Virus record (IMG/VR): IMGVR_UViG_3300020202_000163
Coordinates: 1-38,163 of that record
Origin: a virus
Length of the DNA stretch: 38,163 bases
Reading direction: 5' to 3' (one strand)
Below, one piece after another: positions 1-6,529 of the stretch. Each line of letters starts with the position of its first letter. Within the stretch, counting starts at the first letter, position 1. The position numbers and the translations under genes are program-made. The notes beneath the pieces were generated by a model that had not been told where the DNA came from, did not search any database, and saw only the letters and a program-made list of their open reading frames with translations.

Positions 1-2
1 CG

Positions 3-188
3 GTTCGCGACTGGGTCGCTCGCCGGAAAATCCCGTTTACCCGGCTTGAGAGGCGGGTATACGTCTCGGCGGGTGTTGTTGAAGAAATCCTGAAGCGCAA
101 CGCCACTCCGGCGGTGCCGATTTCGCCACGTTCAACGCTCGCAGAGCAGGGAGGTGCCCAGACATCGGGAGATGAGACACATGGGTAA
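3..188 (+). CDS. Excisionase-like helix-turn-helix protein, 3' part only
   Basis: The gene enters from the left edge in the third frame and stops at TAA 186-188. The visible residues include VRDWVARRKIPFTRLERRVYV, with positive charges around a short wing and then an acidic helix. This fits the HTH_17 (MerR/excisionase-type) DNA-binding fold, in which a winged helix recognises DNA and helps the integrase in excision. The stop overlaps the start region of the integrase that follows by 8 bp, an arrangement usual for xis-int pairs. The rest of the chain, about 25 residues rich in Ser, Thr and Gly, looks like a disordered tail. The start is outside the window. The family call is an inference from a short stretch. 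Confidence 0.6.
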   Translation, partial: VRDWVARRKIPFTRLERRVYVSAGVVEEILKRNATPAVPISPRSTLAEQGGAQTSGDETHG

Positions 189-1260
189 TCCCAAGTCGTT
201 TCTGTTTATCGGTAGTACTCGACGCTATCGGGTCTTTTACCATCGCTGGACGGGCTACTGGTTCGCTGCGTTCCGTGATGGTCATAGACGGCAACGAGTG
301 ACACTCGGTGTCAGAACGAAGCTCGAAGCCGAGGCAGCCATCAAGCAGTTAGATCGGCCAGTGATCATTCAGAAGCATCAAGCAGTACTCTGGCTGGATT
401 TACAGAAGCAGTATCTGACGTACAAACAGGAACTCGGCAAGGCGCCCAAGACGGTTCGTCGCTACACGTCGGCCTTGGATGCGTTTAGCCGCTACCTGAA
501 ACAGAAGACAATCCAGTACGCGAATGACATCACGTTACCGGCTCTGGAAGGCTACATGCGTTACAGAACAGAGACGGAAGGATGCGATGCCAAGACGGCC
601 TATACGGATGCGTTGGTGATCAAGAATGCATTCAAATGGGCATCGAAAGCATCGAGGGGCCTCATGAAGTCCAATCCAGCCACGGATTGGGAGACCCCGG
701 AGCCTGTGAAGCCGAAGCGCAGGACCTATACGGCTGAAGAAGTGGTTAAGCTAGAAGCTGAGGTAAGGCCTTGGCTAAGAGCTGTGATCACGACGCTTGC
801 TTGGACCGGGATGAGAATCGACGAGTTGTGCAACCTGCGATGGCAGGATGTCGATTTCAAGAAGCAGGTCATCCATGTCCGGGTGCAGGAGGACTGGAAA
901 CCGAAGGGGCGGAAGGACCGCATGGTTCCGATGCATCCGAAGGTTGAAGCCGTACTCCGGCAGCAGCGTGTGGGAGAGTACGTGTTTGTAGGGCCTCTGG
1001 GCGGCCGTATGAAGGAAACTCGTTGTCTTGCCTGTCTGAAGGCGGATCAGCGCAAATTAGGCCTTCCAGAGAGCGATCTACACGGTTTCCGGCGCTTCTT
1101 TGCGACGACCATGATGCAGGCCGGTGTCCCGACTGAGACGGTGAGGCAGTGGGGCGGATGGAAGTCGCTCGAAACGATGCTTCGCTATCTGGCGGACGTG
1201 GATGTGAAGGACAGCGTTGAAGCGATGGCAGCGGCAGCGAAGAAGCTGGCATCTGCGTAA
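181..1260 (+). CDS. Tyrosine recombinase (integrase) of the left element
   Basis: This is a 359-residue site-specific tyrosine recombinase. An N-terminal arm and SAM-like core-binding domain are followed by a catalytic domain with all the usual residues: Arg in TGMRIDELCNLRW, Lys in the beta hairpin (WKPKGRKDR), HxxR in LHGFRRFF, Trp in GGWKS in place of the second His, and the nucleophile Tyr in LRYL. I prefer ATG 181 because GGGAG lies about 9 bases upstream and the start overlaps the excisionase stop. A GTG at 154 in the same frame would add nine residues. The gene ends 86 bp from the 3' end of a tRNA-Ser gene, so it probably integrates its element there. That element extends left, out of the window. 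Confidence 0.9.
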   Translation: MGNPKSFLFIGSTRRYRVFYHRWTGYWFAAFRDGHRRQRVTLGVRTKLEAEAAIKQLDRPVIIQKHQAVLWLDLQKQYLTYKQELGKAPKTVRRYTSALDAFSRYLKQKTIQYANDITLPALEGYMRYRTETEGCDAKTAYTDALVIKNAFKWASKASRGLMKSNPATDWETPEPVKPKRRTYTAEEVVKLEAEVRPWLRAVITTLAWTGMRIDELCNLRWQDVDFKKQVIHVRVQEDWKPKGRKDRMVPMHPKVEAVLRQQRVGEYVFVGPLGGRMKETRCLACLKADQRKLGLPESDLHGFRRFFATTMMQAGVPTETVRQWGGWKSLETMLRYLADVDVKDSVEAMAAAAKKLASA

Positions 1261-1263
1261 AAC

Positions 1264-1285
1264 GACTAGATTTTGACTAGGTTTT
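1264..1285 (+). repeat. Tandem 11-bp direct repeat, possible integrase arm site
   Basis: Two adjacent copies of GACTAG(A/G)TTTT lie at 1264-1274 and 1275-1285, four bases after the integrase stop and between that gene and the tRNA-Ser. Short direct repeats beside an attachment site are often arm-type integrase binding sites. That role is inference here. Confidence 0.5.
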
Positions 1286-1345
1286 GAAACAGCGACAAAA
1301 AACTTCTTGGAACTACAGAGAAGACAACGAGTTCTAGGAAGGATA

Positions 1346-1432
1346 CGGAGAGGGAGGGATTCGAACCCTCGAGACCCTTGCGGGCCTACTTGTTTTCGAG
1401 ACAAGCCCAATCGACCACTCTGGCACCTCTCC
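1346..1432 (-). tRNA. tRNA-Ser (anticodon CGA)
   Basis: The minus strand folds into a complete class II tRNA. The acceptor stem GGAGAGG (1432-1426) pairs perfectly with 1353-1347, and the discriminator is G (1346), as in serine tRNAs. The anticodon stem is CTTGT/ACAAG around loop CTCGAAA, with anticodon CGA at 1398-1396, reading UCG. The long variable arm pairs GGCCC with a GGGTC-like strand, and the T arm is GAGGG-TTCGAAT-CCCTC. No CCA is encoded. It lies between two integrase genes. Its 3' end faces the left integrase and its 5' end lies 20 bp from the stop of the right integrase. Confidence 0.95.
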
Positions 1433-1453
1433 AGTCTTTACAGCGTAAGGACT
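1433..1453. repeat. 9-bp inverted repeat between tRNA-Ser and integrase
   Basis: AGTCTTTAC at 1433-1441 pairs with GTAAGGACT at 1445-1453 around a 3-base loop, with a single G-T pair. It fills the space between the 5' end of the tRNA and the stop of the right integrase. There is no T tract on either strand, so it is a poor intrinsic terminator. An inverted repeat of this size at the integrase-proximal end of a prophage could be a core integrase site or an RNA processing hairpin. Confidence 0.55.
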
Positions 1454-2565
1454 TACGACGCCGATGACTCGCCGCTTGCGGCGGCTTTTGGGGCGGTGTC
1501 CGACATAAGGCCCCGAAGATCGAGCAGGTTGACGACGTTTCGAGCGTTCATCGTCCGCAGGTCCTTGTAGTGCTTCTCGATCACAGCCACCGAGTTCCCG
1601 GCAATGCTGGCGACCAGCTCGGCGCTGATGCCCGCATCCATGCACAGACTTATAAACGTCCGTCGGCACCCCTGCAAGGTGACGTTATCGCGAAGATTGT
1701 TCGCCCGCCGTAGGTTCTGAATCTGCTGGTGGAGGTTCTGCCGTTTCATGTCGAGGATGCGGTCCGTCTCTCCCCCGCCCTTCTGAGCCTTCCAGACGGT
1801 CAGCTCATCGACGGTCCAGTCGTTCAGAGGAACGAACCGCTCGCGACGCTTCTCAAACACGCGCAACGTTTTCGCGCTCGCATTGAAGTCGCTCCACCGG
1901 AGGCGGAGTGTGCCGGCGGGACGCATTCCTGTCGTGATGCAGAGCAGCACCGCGGGCCAGATCGTCGTGGCGCGGCCTTTCGTCAGTAAGATCTTGAGTT
2001 CGTCCTGAGAGACCGGCGGCCGCGGCTGCCGGAACACCGTAGGCAGCTCGAGAAAGTCCTTACTCGCGGGGTTCGCTTGCCATGAGACGCGGCGCCGCTG
2101 AATCAACCAAGAGAACAGGCGTGAAAGTTTGCGCTGCCGGTGAATCACCGTCTGAGGCGCGTCGGATGCCTTGCAGCCGTCGAGGTACTTCTGCACCACC
2201 TGGACGGCCGACTCGAAGCTGAGTGATCCGAGATCAAGCCCCTTGTGCTTCTCTGCGAAGTGAGAGAGCTGCGCTTTCGTGGTGACGTGATGCTGTTCCT
2301 TCCGGCTCTCGTCTGTTGGGAAGCGTTCCGCCAGCGAGTCGGCGATTGCGGTCTCGATCGTCAGGCGCTCGCCTGTGCGGCCAGCGCGATCGAGCACCAT
2401 GTCACGAGCCGATGCACGAGCCTGGGGCTCGAACATCTTCCCGGTTGACTCGCGATACCGCTTGCCCTTCCACCAAAAGCAGGCGTAGAACGGGCCGCTG
2501 GTCTTCCGACGCTGCAGGACAACACGCACGCGCTTTCGTTCGGTCTGGACGTTGAAGGCGATCAT
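1453..2565 (-). CDS. Tyrosine recombinase (integrase) of the main prophage
   Basis: This is a 370-residue phage integrase. An arm-type region (residues about 1-60), a core-binding domain and a C-terminal catalytic domain can be seen. The catalytic domain has Arg in TTGMRPAGTLRLRW, Lys in EKRRERFVPL, Arg in LQGCRRTF and Tyr in IEKHYKDL. Both catalytic His positions differ: HxxR reads QGCR, and the second His reads Asn in AGNSV. Start ATG 2565 overlaps the stop of the upstream membrane-protein gene (ATGA); an ATG at 2586 is possible but lies deep in that gene. It is the last gene of the repressor operon and should be expressed with it. Confidence 0.88.
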   Translation of the reverse strand: MIAFNVQTERKRVRVVLQRRKTSGPFYACFWWKGKRYRESTGKMFEPQARASARDMVLDRAGRTGERLTIETAIADSLAERFPTDESRKEQHHVTTKAQLSHFAEKHKGLDLGSLSFESAVQVVQKYLDGCKASDAPQTVIHRQRKLSRLFSWLIQRRRVSWQANPASKDFLELPTVFRQPRPPVSQDELKILLTKGRATTIWPAVLLCITTGMRPAGTLRLRWSDFNASAKTLRVFEKRRERFVPLNDWTVDELTVWKAQKGGGETDRILDMKRQNLHQQIQNLRRANNLRDNVTLQGCRRTFISLCMDAGISAELVASIAGNSVAVIEKHYKDLRTMNARNVVNLLDLRGLMSDTAPKAAASGESSAS

Positions 2566-3155
2566 TTCCGGTGTTTCTCGTCCCACTCGATAGCACGTCG
2601 CAGCATCTCAGCTTCCGTGTCCTTAGTTGCCTGCACGAGGCTCGCTTCGAGATCGGGCTGTTTCGGAACCTCGCGAAATAGGAACTCCGAGAGTGCCTTG
2701 GCATACAGTTCTTCAGACATTGCGCCCGGCGCGAAGGCCGCGTCGTATTCAGCGACATCGAACCCAGCAGCCTTCAGGACATCAGGGATCTTACTGAACG
2801 ACGAGCGAGCGTGTTTGGAGACATAGATCGAAACTTTTCGCACGCGCTCCCGCAGCGCGAGTTCCTGTCCTGGTGTCAGTTTCGGTGCGGCCTGAGGCTC
2901 GGCCTTCGATGGCTCAACGACCACCGCCGGGAGTGGTCGCTGTAACTGAGCAGTCACCGCGGCCTCGCGTTTCTCGAGATCAGCACGCAACGCCGCGACC
3001 TCTGCATCGGCTTTCTTTACCTTGCCCATGTAGAACACGATGAAGATGCCGCCAAGCACCAAGCCCGCGACGGCCGCCACGAGGAACAGCTTCACGCGGG
3101 ACGGCCGCTCCGAGGCCGACGCGGCAGCATAGAATCGATCTTCAGCAGAGGACAT
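2562..3155 (-). CDS. Small membrane protein with coiled coil, lysogeny operon
   Basis: This 197-residue protein has one clear membrane segment near the N-terminus (about residues 20-42, VKLFLVAAVAGLVLGGIFIV), then a Glu/Ala/Lys-rich coiled coil, a Pro-rich linker and a soluble helical C-terminal domain. I chose ATG 3155 because GGAGG lies 8 bases upstream and the start overlaps the repressor stop (TGATG). It sits between the repressor and integrase genes, so it should be made in the lysogen. I do not recognise a family. Membrane proteins in this position are often superinfection-exclusion or defence factors, but nothing in the sequence proves that. Confidence 0.75.
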   Translation of the reverse strand: MSSAEDRFYAAASASERPSRVKLFLVAAVAGLVLGGIFIVFYMGKVKKADAEVAALRADLEKREAAVTAQLQRPLPAVVVEPSKAEPQAAPKLTPGQELALRERVRKVSIYVSKHARSSFSKIPDVLKAAGFDVAEYDAAFAPGAMSEELYAKALSEFLFREVPKQPDLEASLVQATKDTEAEMLRRAIEWDEKHRK

Positions 3156-4096
3156 CACTCGACCTCCAACAGCCCCACGAACTGCGCATAGAATTTTACG
3201 CTTTGGGTTTTGCGGACGTGCATGTCGGGCCACTCGCTCGGGTTGTCGGCCTTGATCACAAGGCGCCAGTCGGCCACGCCCTCAGTAATGTCGTAGTGCA
3301 CCCGCTTCAGCGTTGGAAAATCATCGTCGACGCTGAGTATGCATATGGAATCTTCGGGCACCTCGCTCTTGAGCCGGTACATATCGTTCTTTGGATTGTT
3401 GCCGCGAGGAGGAAGCTCAAGCCCCTTTTCGCCCCAGCGGTGTTTAAGTAAAATTCGGTCCCCGACCCTGATCGTATCGAGCATCGACTCGCCAGCGACA
3501 CGCGCGTATGTATAGCCCTGCGGAGACGGCAGCTCTCGAACGTAGAGCAGGTCTGGCGACCGCTCCAAATCGCGCCCAGGCCCAGCCGCCAAGCCCCTGT
3601 AGCCGTGAACCGGCAAGCCCTTCCCCATGGAGCTCAGGTAGTATCTGGGCAAGTCATCGCGTCGATTGATTCGTCGTAGTCGCTTCATCGGTTGCACAAC
3701 CCTGACTTTAGTTGTAGTGGCTGCTGGCAGTAAAGGCCGTTCGGGCTTCCGAGGGAGCGGCAAGCTCCGAAGCATCGCGAGCACCGTATCGTACGGCGGC
3801 GCCTCGAACCGACGCAGCGCATCAAGCACCTGCTGTTCGCCCTCGAATAGTTCATCAGCTTCCGGAAGCTCGCCGAACGCGAGCCACGCTGCGCGACGGT
3901 CAAAGAACCGCGCAACTCTTAGCGCCTCAACGATATTCGGCACCTGCCACGAGGTTCCACGCTGCGAGCCCCACCACCGCATTTTGTCGTCGCTGATGCC
4001 CGTCTCCTTGCGGAGGTCATCCTTGGACACGGACTTGTAGAGCGGCCGGAACCGCTCCTCGAATTTCCGACATATGTCGGCGTCTGAGGGGCCCAT
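3155..4096 (-). CDS. CI/LexA-like repressor with S24 peptidase domain
   Basis: This 313-residue phage repressor keeps the lytic genes off and should cleave itself after RecA activation. The N-terminal part (residues about 1-75) is a divergent helical DNA-binding region (SKDDLRKETGISDDKMRWW). A Pro/Arg linker follows, then an S24 peptidase domain with the nucleophile Ser204 in GESMLDTIRVGDRILL and the general base Lys264 in PTLKRVHYD. ATG 4096 has no ribosome site but lies 7 bases after a good -10 box, so the message is probably leaderless, as for lambda cI. A TTG at 4177 would run through an operator and is unlikely. The operator-like palindrome 4067-4080 lies inside codons 6-10. Confidence 0.88.
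   Translation of the reverse strand: MGPSDADICRKFEERFRPLYKSVSKDDLRKETGISDDKMRWWGSQRGTSWQVPNIVEALRVARFFDRRAAWLAFGELPEADELFEGEQQVLDALRRFEAPPYDTVLAMLRSLPLPRKPERPLLPAATTTKVRVVQPMKRLRRINRRDDLPRYYLSSMGKGLPVHGYRGLAAGPGRDLERSPDLLYVRELPSPQGYTYARVAGESMLDTIRVGDRILLKHRWGEKGLELPPRGNNPKNDMYRLKSEVPEDSICILSVDDDFPTLKRVHYDITEGVADWRLVIKADNPSEWPDMHVRKTQSVKFYAQFVGLLEVE
4067..4080. promoter_or_regulatory. Operator-like palindrome, copy 1
   Basis: CCGACATATGTCGG is a perfect 14-bp palindrome just inside the repressor gene. It shares CGACA..TGTCG with the palindrome at 4172-4183. Two matching dyads around a divergent repressor/early promoter region are the expected layout of repressor or Cro operators. Confidence 0.7.
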
Positions 4097-4103
4097 GTAA
4101 AAA

Positions 4104-4132
4104 TTCTTATCGCCTAAACCCTTGTGGGGCAA
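4104..4132 (-). promoter_or_regulatory. Candidate repressor-maintenance promoter
   Basis: On the minus strand, TTGCCC (4132-4127) and TAAGAA (4109-4104) are separated by 17 bp, and the repressor ATG begins at 4096, 7 bases after the -10 box. This predicts a leaderless transcript. It lies between the two operator palindromes. Confidence 0.5.
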
Positions 4133-4161
4133 GAACGAACAAAATAGGCGAAAAATAGTCC

Positions 4162-4190
4162 TTGCAGATACCGACAATTGTCGTTAAATA
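4162..4190 (+). promoter_or_regulatory. Candidate early rightward promoter
   Basis: TTGCAG (4162-4167) and TAAATA (4185-4190) are 17 bp apart, a normal sigma-70 spacing, and face the HTH gene at 4235. The palindrome CGACAATTGTCG occupies the spacer, so a bound repressor would block polymerase. Confidence 0.6.
4172..4183. promoter_or_regulatory. Operator-like palindrome, copy 2
   Basis: CGACAATTGTCG is a perfect 12-bp palindrome inside the spacer of the candidate early promoter. It matches the 4067-4080 palindrome at every position except the two central bases. Confidence 0.7.
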
Positions 4191-4234
4191 TAGGCATCAA
4201 CGAAATTGATAACGACACTTGGCGGGAAAACTCG

Positions 4235-4570
4235 ATGCATCCTCTCCGAGAGTACAGGCTGAAAAACGGGGACATGACCCAGGAGGAACTCGCCAACCGC
4301 ATCGGGTGGAGCCTCAGTGCAGTGAAGAAGGTCGAGCAGCGCAAGGTAAATGCGAAGGACCGTCTCGTCGTGCGGCTGGCTGAGAAGCTCAGTTTGTCGA
4401 ACGACGAAGCCCTCGCTCTGGTCGGGGGGCCAGACAATGCCGCAGCAGCAACCACGACATCCAAGCGAGTTCGAGACCCTAGCGGACTGGCGTCGCCTCG
4501 TGCTGAAAAAGGCACAGTGGCAAATCGCAGAGGCCGCGTTCGGAGATCGAGAGCGGCAGCCGTTCATTAG
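4235..4570 (+). CDS. Cro-like HTH regulator (C-terminal part uncertain)
   Basis: This frame encodes 111 residues. Residues 1-65 are a clear XRE/HTH_3 domain (DMTQEELANRIGWSLSAVKKVEQRK followed by RLAEKLSL). It is the first rightward gene after the operator region, the place of cro in lambda-like phages, so it probably antagonises the repressor. I chose ATG 4235; the frame is open from an earlier TTG. The last 44 residues are Arg/Ala-rich, look non-native and overlap the next gene in another frame by 134 bp. A run of six G at 4424-4429 sits just before the overlap, so a frameshift (real or programmed) may join the two frames. Confidence 0.7.
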   Translation: MHPLREYRLKNGDMTQEELANRIGWSLSAVKKVEQRKVNAKDRLVVRLAEKLSLSNDEALALVGGPDNAAAATTTSKRVRDPSGLASPRAEKGTVANRRGRVRRSRAAAVH

Positions 4571-4895
4571 CGACATCGAGAACGGGCACCTGCCGAGCCC
4601 GCTGAACGAGTGCTACGACAAAATCATCAAGGCGTACGAACTGAACCACTTCCCCGCTGAGTTCGAGCGGATGGTGAAGAACGGAGAACAGCGCCGGCTC
4701 GACAGAAAGCAACGCTGGGCACTGCGCAAACCCGTGGCAGAGACAGAGCCGCTGATAGCGCAGCAGAAGACGTACGAGACGCCGAAGATCGACCCGATTT
4801 TCGGAGCCGAGGAAACGATCAGACGGGCAGCAGAAGGAAGCGCCGAGGCACAGGCGATTCTGCAAGAGAAACTGAGAAAGGCGAAGCTGGGATGA
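4437..4895 (+). CDS. Phage regulator with HTH-like N-terminus
   Basis: This is a 152-residue protein from ATG 4437. The N-terminal half (FETLADWRRLVLKKAQWQIAEAAF..FISDIENG) resembles an XRE-type HTH with a small insertion, a form common among phage early regulators. The C-terminal half is charged and helical. The region before 4437 in this frame is open but has no credible start. It is coupled to the next gene by an ATGA overlap at 4892. It could instead be the second half of a single protein with the HTH gene upstream, joined by slippage on the G run at 4424-4429. Confidence 0.7.
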   Translation: MPQQQPRHPSEFETLADWRRLVLKKAQWQIAEAAFGDRERQPFISDIENGHLPSPLNECYDKIIKAYELNHFPAEFERMVKNGEQRRLDRKQRWALRKPVAETEPLIAQQKTYETPKIDPIFGAEETIRRAAEGSAEAQAILQEKLRKAKLG

Positions 4896-5149
4896 CGGCA
4901 CCGCTCTCACTCGAAGGCATGCGACTCGCGGCGAAGCTCAGCCCGCGCGAACTCGCGGAGCGCGCCGGAATCTCGCACACGACCGTGCTGAACTACGAGC
5001 ACGGCATCGTGAAGAACCCGGACGGGCATGTCCTCGAAAAGCTGGCTCTGGCTCTGGGCGTTCCGGTTGCGGACGTGATCCGCTCTGCGCTCGCGGTTCG
5101 TGATTCACGTGTCGCCCGATACGCGACGACGAAAGCGAGGGCGTCGTGA
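4892..5149 (+). CDS. Small XRE-family HTH protein
   Basis: This 85-residue protein is almost wholly one Cro/C1-type HTH domain: LAAKLSPRELAERAGISH, then TTVLNYEHGIV, then LEKLALALGV. It should bind DNA as a dimer. Its ATG overlaps the upstream stop (ATGA), and its own stop overlaps the next GTG, so it is one step in a translationally coupled early operon. It is the third HTH protein in a row. A CII-like activator or second Cro role is possible, but the sequence does not say which. Confidence 0.85.
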   Translation: MTAPLSLEGMRLAAKLSPRELAERAGISHTTVLNYEHGIVKNPDGHVLEKLALALGVPVADVIRSALAVRDSRVARYATTKARAS

Positions 5150-5484
5150 TCAACCTGAGCGACACTTCCGACGATCTTTTCGCGCAACTGGAAGCCGAGC
5201 GCAGCAAGCACGCAGCCGCGGCCGCGAAGTGGATGCGCGAGAACCCGCAGGCGATGGAACTCTTCGAGCGGTTCGCTCTGGAGGCCGCGCACAAGCGCCG
5301 CCGGTTCGGGATCGGCGCGCTGGCTGAGCGTGTCCGCTGGGAGTGCCACATCGGCGAGTACGAAGACTTCAAGATCAACAACAACTACCGCGCGTACATC
5401 GCGCGCGAGCTGGTCCGCAAGTATCCGCACCTCGCCAAATTCATCGAGTTCCGCACGGTCAAAGCCGAGAGGGCGAGCGCATGA
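5146..5484 (+). CDS. Phage early protein of unknown function
   Basis: This 112-residue soluble protein starts at GTG 5146, which overlaps the previous stop, with GAGGG about 9 bases upstream. The C-terminal half (FGIGALAERVRWE..FKINNNYRAYIARELVRKYP) is a pattern I recognise as recurring in uncharacterised proteins of the early regions of many temperate phages. No catalytic motif is visible. It is strongly charged and should be cytoplasmic. The tight coupling on both sides places it in the early transcript. Confidence 0.75.
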   Translation: MINLSDTSDDLFAQLEAERSKHAAAAAKWMRENPQAMELFERFALEAAHKRRRFGIGALAERVRWECHIGEYEDFKINNNYRAYIARELVRKYPHLAKFIEFRTVKAERASA

Positions 5485-5699
5485 CACAGACCGCACAGAC
5501 TCCCGGCGTCATCGAGTGCACCGTCGGAAAGCTAAAAGTCGTCGGCACCGGGTTCCTCTCTGTCGCTGAGGGCTTCGCGACGCTGAACGTTTACGAGGAC
5601 GGGCTCGACGTCACAGCGAAGCTGGCACAGGTCCACCGCACTCACCTGCACGACGCACTGATCAAGACGTACATGGAGGCCGCATCATGCAGACGGTAG
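5481..5699 (+). CDS. Small phage early protein, unknown
   Basis: This is a 72-residue protein with start ATG 5481 overlapping the upstream stop and GAGAGGG about 8 bases before it. The sequence suggests a compact beta-rich fold (VIECTVGKLKVVGTGFLSVA, then a helix near the C-terminus). No family is recognised. Confidence 0.65.
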   Translation: MTQTAQTPGVIECTVGKLKVVGTGFLSVAEGFATLNVYEDGLDVTAKLAQVHRTHLHDALIKTYMEAASCRR

Positions 5700-5938
5700 C
5701 ACCAGAGCGAAAGGTTCACCCGAGCCTTGAAGTCGGCCAGTGGATGGGCCTCTACGGCGTCGAAGTCGGGATGACGCTGCCCTATCGCATCATCGCGTGC
5801 GAGTACGACCCTGAGACAGACAAGGCGCTCGTGACGTTCGACGCGCGGCACTACCACAACCACTACGAAGTCACGAACGCAAGTCAGGACAAAGTCGGAT
5901 GGCCGGACGGCCGCTGTATGCGGCTGCTTCCGTGGTAA
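5687..5938 (+). CDS. Small phage early protein, unknown
   Basis: This 83-residue protein starts at ATG 5687, with TGGAGG 7 bases upstream inside the preceding gene; the two overlap by 13 bp. It is rich in aromatic residues and His (DARHYHNHYEV) and looks like a small beta domain. No known motif is seen. Confidence 0.65.
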   Translation: MQTVAPERKVHPSLEVGQWMGLYGVEVGMTLPYRIIACEYDPETDKALVTFDARHYHNHYEVTNASQDKVGWPDGRCMRLLPW

Positions 5939-5971
5939 CGCACACCCCCACTTTCAAGGAGAACGAAGGCA

Positions 5972-6469
5972 ATGGCAACACGCATGGTACCGCTGGAACT
6001 TGGGCTCATCGACGAGGGAAAGCTGCTGAACGACGTCAACGACGACCTGAAGCTGACGATCGCGGACCTCATCAAGTACAAGCTGAAGTACAAAGACAAA
6101 GCGATCGGCGCGAAGGCTGAGCTCTGCCTCAAGGTCAAGATCGAGATCGACGAGAGCGAGGACGGCTACAGCATCAAGGGCGACATCTCGCGCAAACTGC
6201 CGAGCCGCCCGTCTCGCGTGACCATGGCGATCGAGGACAAAGAGCAGGACGGCGAACCGACACTGTTCGTGCGCAAGTCCGGCAGCTCTCACGACTCGCC
6301 CAGGCAGCAGACCATCGGCGATGTTCTGCAGGAAGCGGCCGACAAGACCGGCGCATCGGTCGAGATCCACAGCCGCGGCAAGAAAATCGCCGAGGCGAAG
6401 CCGTCCACACCGCCGAAGGCCGACCCTGAGACCGGCGAGATTCTCGAGGACTCCGAAGAAGCGAAGTAA
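5972..6469 (+). CDS. Phage early protein, unknown, upstream of DUF2303-like gene
   Basis: This 165-residue soluble protein has a good ribosome site (AAGGAG) about 13 bases before ATG 5972. The N-terminal half alternates helices and charged strands (LNDVNDDLKLTIADLIKYKLKY, then AELCLKVKIEIDES). The C-terminal third is Pro/Glu-rich and probably disordered (KADPETGEILEDSEEAK). I do not recognise a family. Its position directly before the DUF2303-like gene and near the recombination genes suggests a role in early DNA metabolism, which is inference. Confidence 0.75.
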   Translation: MATRMVPLELGLIDEGKLLNDVNDDLKLTIADLIKYKLKYKDKAIGAKAELCLKVKIEIDESEDGYSIKGDISRKLPSRPSRVTMAIEDKEQDGEPTLFVRKSGSSHDSPRQQTIGDVLQEAADKTGASVEIHSRGKKIAEAKPSTPPKADPETGEILEDSEEAK

Positions 6470-6476
6470 CTCCGCG

Positions 6477-6494
6477 CGCTGGCGTGTGCCGGCG
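6477..6494 (+). repeat. Hairpin with GTGT loop before the DUF2303-like gene
   Basis: CGCTGGC at 6477-6483 pairs with GCCGGCG at 6488-6494 around a GTGT loop: 7 bp with one G-T pair. No T tract follows. The loop and flanks resemble the hairpin at 7416-7437, after the same gene. Confidence 0.45.
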
Positions 6495-6529
6495 GCATCG
6501 TATCGAACCACACCAAACCGAGGGGACAC

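Noticed and set aside
1302-1340. Imperfect inverted repeat between the left integrase and tRNA-Ser
   Set aside because: The arms (CTTCTTGGAAC and GTTCTAGGAAG) differ at two places with a 17-base loop and no T tract. Too weak to name as a terminator.
3155-4177. Longer repressor from a TTG at 4177
   Set aside because: It would place coding sequence across the operator and early promoter. ATG 4096 follows a good -10 box and fits a leaderless message.
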